DNA from: Brassica napus
Lineage: Eukaryota > Streptophyta > Magnoliopsida > Brassicales > Brassicaceae
Length of the DNA: 64,000 nucleotides
Direction of reading: 5' to 3'
Assembly: GCF_020379485.1 (NCBI RefSeq)
Contig: NC_063448.1
Coordinates: 17,445,726-17,509,725, forward strand
Part shown: one piece after another, positions 59,851 through 64,000 of the stretch
Position numbering within the stretch: position 1 is the stretch's first letter
Layout: each line of letters starts with the position of its first letter
Notes under the pieces: generated by a model
Told to the model about the DNA's origin: nothing
The model's database searches: none
What the model saw: only the letters and a program-made list of their open reading frames with translations
Program-made: the position numbers and the translations under genes

Positions 59851-62807
59851 ACTTGGATTACTTTGACCTCTCCGGTCTTTTTCTCATGTTTTCTGGAAAC
59901 TCGTGTGTGCATGGACAAGACGTGAGTCTTTGCTGTCGACCACTCTAAACTTTGGTCGGACAGATCTCAACTAAACATACTCATAGATAATATAGACTGA
60001 GCATGGTACCATGAACTTGTAATTTCAGGTCGTAAGCTTATGTTCTGGTGCATCTTCTCCACACGGATGTATATTGACCATATGCACCAATGTCTTGTCC
60101 ATCACAGTTTGATCTTTCTTTATTATCATCAGCCATACTCTAATCTGATCGATCCATGTTGAGTCATAGACCTCGTCTATACATGTCCATAACTTGTCTC
60201 ATGAGTGTCTAAGATCATGACGTGATCAATGATCATTGCTGCAATGAGTTTCTCAATCTCATCAAACTATGGCTCTGCGGCCAAATACACTCATGGACCT
60301 CATACATGGCTATCGATTCTTCTTGCCTTCGGCAATGCCACATACATTAGATATTGCAGTGCTATATTTATATCTTGATGGCGTCCCATGACCTTTCTTT
60401 CCGTGGATCATACCACGCACTTGAATATATATTAGGTCATGGACCTCGACCACACGTGCTTATGGACTGCCATATGATAGCTGATCTTTCTTTTCCACTA
60501 GCCATACTACAATCTGGTCGGTCCATGTTGATATATCAACTTCAACTATAAATTCTCTTGGCTAGTGTTGCAGCGATGGTCTGAGATTTAATAGATAATC
60601 TGTATCAACCAATTAACCTCTCTTTAGGCTGGTTTAGTATAAAGTAAACACAAGGAATTAAAATTTTTTTTATAAGTATATATGGACTGAATTGGATTGT
60701 TCTTATATAACTCCTTTTCATGCTATATGCAGCTGCTTTGTTTCAGTCCATAAACAGCTTAGGAACAATGCTGTTTTTTCCCAGTGATCCATATGCTGCT
60801 TACTACATCTTTATATATCAATCTAATTTCTTTCTTATGACTAGACCTTTATCAATTCGAAAATATGTAGCAGCATCCACCACATAGGAGTTTATCTCCT
60901 TATAATATGTTCCATGGTCTCTGTGAGTATCCTTGTGTAACAAGCTATTCTTGAATGCTGTTAGTAGGAACATGAACACCTTTAGACCCATCTTTTTCAC
61001 TGGCTTATATCATCAGATGGCGTTTCTATATATATGGCCAATACGCCTATCTCTTTTATAGATACTTTAAACCCCACGTTTTTCTTTTTGACTCAATTTA
61101 ATCTATGAATGCATTCTCATACTTACGTGGGTCCTCATCCTCGCTTATATCTTTAAACTCAAGTGCTACTTTCTTATGTATCCTTATACAAATATATCAT
61201 TTATGTGTCGACACTCTTATATATATATATATATAGTTCTATTGTGTTCCAGACATGATCTAATCGATTTGAGATCTCATTATCCATGACCTTTATTACC
61301 TAGCAGCTTGGCGTCCCAAGCTACATGGTTTGGTACCTTAGATGTTCAGCTGGCCAGCCTTATCTCTATGTCTGGTCTGGTTTCCCTAATGACCTCGGAT
61401 TTGTCTTTATCTTTCTATGCACCTTTCTGCTTTCTTTCCGAGGATTCTTATCTTATGGAACTTATTGGTCTATCTTGTATAAACTCTGTAGCAACTTGAC
61501 TATGTCTCTTTCTAGGACATCAAATTCGTTTGGTGCTAAGCTGGTATGACTTAGTCATTCTTTTCTTTTCTTTCCGGGTCAATGTGTCTGGCATCTGATT
61601 AGCTAGCTTTGTATAATTTTTCTTTTCTTTTGGACGTCTTAAATCATATTCTTTAGTCCGAGGATCTAGCCAATACAATGATGGTTAATACCATTATATT
61701 TCTCTTATCATTCTTTTACTCTTTACGAGCTTATAACTTTCTCCTTCTAATGTTGGATAGTCAGATTCATTGACTCATGCAATCCGTGTACTTGGCCTCA
61801 ATCTGATCACCCATATTTGGCTCAAGGTCTCTTAAAACTTGTGGGGGAAAGACATACTTTTATCCAACATATATTCCCAATCCTCTTTTGAGGTTCCATC
61901 TTAGACAGCACATATGTCTGTGGTGGTTTATTCAAAGTCTCTTAAGATGGTATATGTCTGGCTTATGACCCGTATTCAATCTGAGATGGGAATATCTATG
62001 CTCATTTATATGGCCTAATGCTTATTAACTTTATATACATGTAAAACTCGTGATGTCCCCAAGCTTATAGATTTTAGAGTCTGAACCTTATAGGTAATAG
62101 CCTGTACGGCCAAGCTGTTATCAAGCTGTTATATACGTCTTTATAGTATGGTCATGGACCACGGGTTTATCCTCACTCCCCCTCATAAACATACTATAAT
62201 TTCGTGATGCTTGGGACAATAAAGCCTAATGAGTTTCCCCTGTGTACATGTTACACAATGTGAGATACTATGGGATAACTCTGTGTGCCTTTTGCAATAT
62301 CAATCTTTGCATCAAGTTTAGACTAGGATGGCTAATCCAGTCGTGCCATAAAGTGTATAATTTCCGTGGGGTATACCAATCTGGTTACCATGGCTCTTGC
62401 CTTTTATCATACTGATCTTTGGCATAGTCTAGATCAGTAGAGTACGCATGTATAGTCTTGACCACTTTCTTATAAGGCCTTAGGCGATTTTTCTTCTTAA
62501 ATCTGAAGGAACCTTTTGTTTCATTTTGCCCATTGTTTCTATTTGGAAACCATTTTATTATAACTCAATGGGTCACGAATTCTTGGGTGTATATAATGCC
62601 CTTTAGGCAATGCCTTGGCCATAGATTTCTCACTAGGCTACTATACCCGCAAATTTGTATTCTTTATCAATAAAATCATTCACATTACCAAGCAAAATCA
62701 GGCAAGGTATAGTAGCAATGAACTCAAAAACAATTCTATTATTATAAGAAAATTCGTGAATGACAAGAAGGTCAAAGCAAAGCATAAATCAAAAACTTAA
62801 CACAAAA

Positions 62808-63060
62808 TCAGTATGTCAAAATCTCATTTTCGTAGTCAATAGACAAGCCGGCCACACCATCCGTTACTTTGGATGTGGCTTCCTTGGATTCTTTCTTATC
62901 TTCTTCAGCCTTATTGGCTTCAAGATGCTTCATCTCATTATTTCTTTTTAGCAACTGATTACTCTGCTCAGTTAGTAATAGGCATGAGAGCAGATCATTA
63001 TAGGTGGTGAAACCTTTTTCTCTATAGATATGTTGTAACAATAGATCTCTTGGATCGGCT
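62808..63060 (-). pseudogene. Copia gag fragment
   Basis: The minus-strand frame reads LLQHIYREKGFTTYNDLLSC and then LLLTEQSNQLLKRNNEMKHL, a piece of the copia gag (retrotran_gag/UBN2-type) region. It breaks off at the gypsy LTR start. Confidence 0.7.
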
Positions 63061-63062
63061 GT

Positions 63063-64000
63063 TGATATATGGTGTTTTTAATACCATTATATGTGTGCTT
63101 TGAGCTAATTCTCAGTCCTAATTCGTGTTTAATTGATATCATTCCAGGTTTGGAGCAGGTGAAAGAGCAAAGAAGAGAAATTCAGGAAGTCAGATGTCGT
63201 TTTAAAGGATTCGATGCGGAACAGCCATCTAGAACAACCCGAAGGTTGTTCCCGAAGAGAACAAGCGTCTGACTGTTCCCGATCATTAAGGAAACTTCCT
63301 ATTCCGGAAGTTTGCCCTAGATTCCACTCTCTCTTATCTCTTTACCACCAGCGCCTCCATATAAAAAGGCCTATGCTATCATTTTCTTTTTCTTACGCTA
63401 GTTTTGCAGGAGACCGAGAACTATTTTCTTTGGATTAAGCAACTTGTAAGGGAGAAGGCTTCATCCTCACGAGAAGATCATCCTGAACCCTTGTCTTTCT
63501 ACTTTATTTTATATGCAGTATTATTCAGAAACCATGTCTGTGTCGTCCTGCTTTATGATTGAGTGGTAGGCTAAGCTTGCTTAGGGTTGTAGGGTGTTAG
63601 CCGCATGAACTGAACACAAATAAGTGATCTTAACTGTTCTTTATTCATATTGTTCTTACTGCTTACATTGAATTGATCACTTAATGTTTGATTTCTGATT
63701 TAATCACCTAGCTAACCGCTTAGGAGATAAATTGACATATATTGAATGAACTTTGTATCCCTAATCAGCGAGAGTAGATATTAGGGTATTAAGTGAACTA
63801 ATCGGATCTTGTCTCTAAGGCTTGTTATCGCGTCTTGTTCCAAGTGAGAACTTAGGATTCAAGACCGATCTGCAAAGGGAGCAAGACCACGATAGTGGAT
63901 TGTTCTAGCCGAGTGATCTGAGTTCTAGACTACACCTCATTGCACTTGAATAGTTGTTCAGTTTTGCATTGACACCCGATTAATAACCCTAAGCCGGCTT
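63063..64000 (+). mobile_element. Start of a gypsy-type LTR, running off the window
   Basis: The sequence begins TGATATATGGTGTTTTTAAT, in the style of the solo LTR at 37717. A TATA box (ATATAAAAAGGC) lies at about 63359. The following T-rich, AATTG/GATCT-rich sequence reads like an LTR R/U5 region. The other end lies outside the window. Direction is inferred from the TATA box. Confidence 0.65.

Larger units (their letters stand above)
59249..63062 (-). mobile_element. Copia-type LTR element, minus strand, truncated and scrambled
   Basis: The 3' LTR lies at 59249-59599, with ends TGTTGTGAAACA and TTTATAACA. Next to it is the minus-strand polypurine tract AAGGGGGAGTG (plus CTCCCCCTT). Copia remnants follow in reverse order: an RNase H end at 59743-59850 and a gag piece at 62808-63060. 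The 3 kb between contains no readable domain. The 5' LTR is absent because a gypsy LTR starts at 63063, apparently inserted into gag. Confidence 0.8.

Overview
This window looks like a nuclear segment of a Brassicaceae plant, most likely Brassica or a close relative such as Raphanus. The reasons are short introns, GT-AG exon structures that match Arabidopsis-type genes residue by residue, and a repeat content typical of Brassica (TTTCCCGCCAAAA minisatellite, CACTA, Helitron, tRNA-derived SINE, copia and gypsy LTRs). No tools were run. All homology calls are from memory of the families.

Layout. 1-7918: AT-rich DNA with no recognisable gene. 7922-15301: a complete-ended but decayed CACTA (En/Spm) transposon with TCA target-site duplications, a TNP2-type transposase pseudogene and a second Ptta/En/Spm-type pseudogene. 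15305-21270 (minus strand): a chimeric gene joining part of a synaptonemal-complex ZYP1 gene, a papain-like (C1) domain and the C-terminal half of a plastid chaperonin-60 beta gene. Its exons keep one open frame, while its ancestral ZYP1 start is destroyed. 21430-26003: a SINE, a MITE-like element and a decayed LINE ending about 100 bp upstream of the next gene. 26108-28617 (+): isoprenylcysteine methylesterase (ICME). 29031-34719 (-): a complete 20-exon bacterial-type PEP carboxylase (PPC4-like), convergent with ICME. 35480-41000: telomere-like MITE, Helitron ends, a gypsy solo LTR and a complete small Helitron. 41475-42400: a minisatellite built of E2F-site-like units, followed by a DECAPPING5-like pseudogene (42762-44168) and a GC-rich hAT-like element. 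46095-48085 (+): a CWC16/CCDC130 splicing-factor-like gene. 48377-53971: a copia element with near-identical LTRs but a gutted interior. 54583-56819 (+): a SOG1-type NAC gene (DNA-damage response). 57434-57516: tRNA-Leu(UAA), whose 3' end was caught in a tandem duplication next to a long foldback element. 59249-63062 (-): a second gutted copia element, cut by a gypsy LTR that runs off the window.

The four intact protein genes (ICME, PPC4-like, CWC16-like, SOG1-like) are ordinary and unlinked in function. SOG1 and the CWC16 gene are also near each other in Arabidopsis as I recall (At1g25580, At1g25682), which suggests conserved order now split by the copia insertion. The most unusual items are the ZYP1/C1/Cpn60 chimera, the E2F-like minisatellite and the loss of one SQ site in SOG1.
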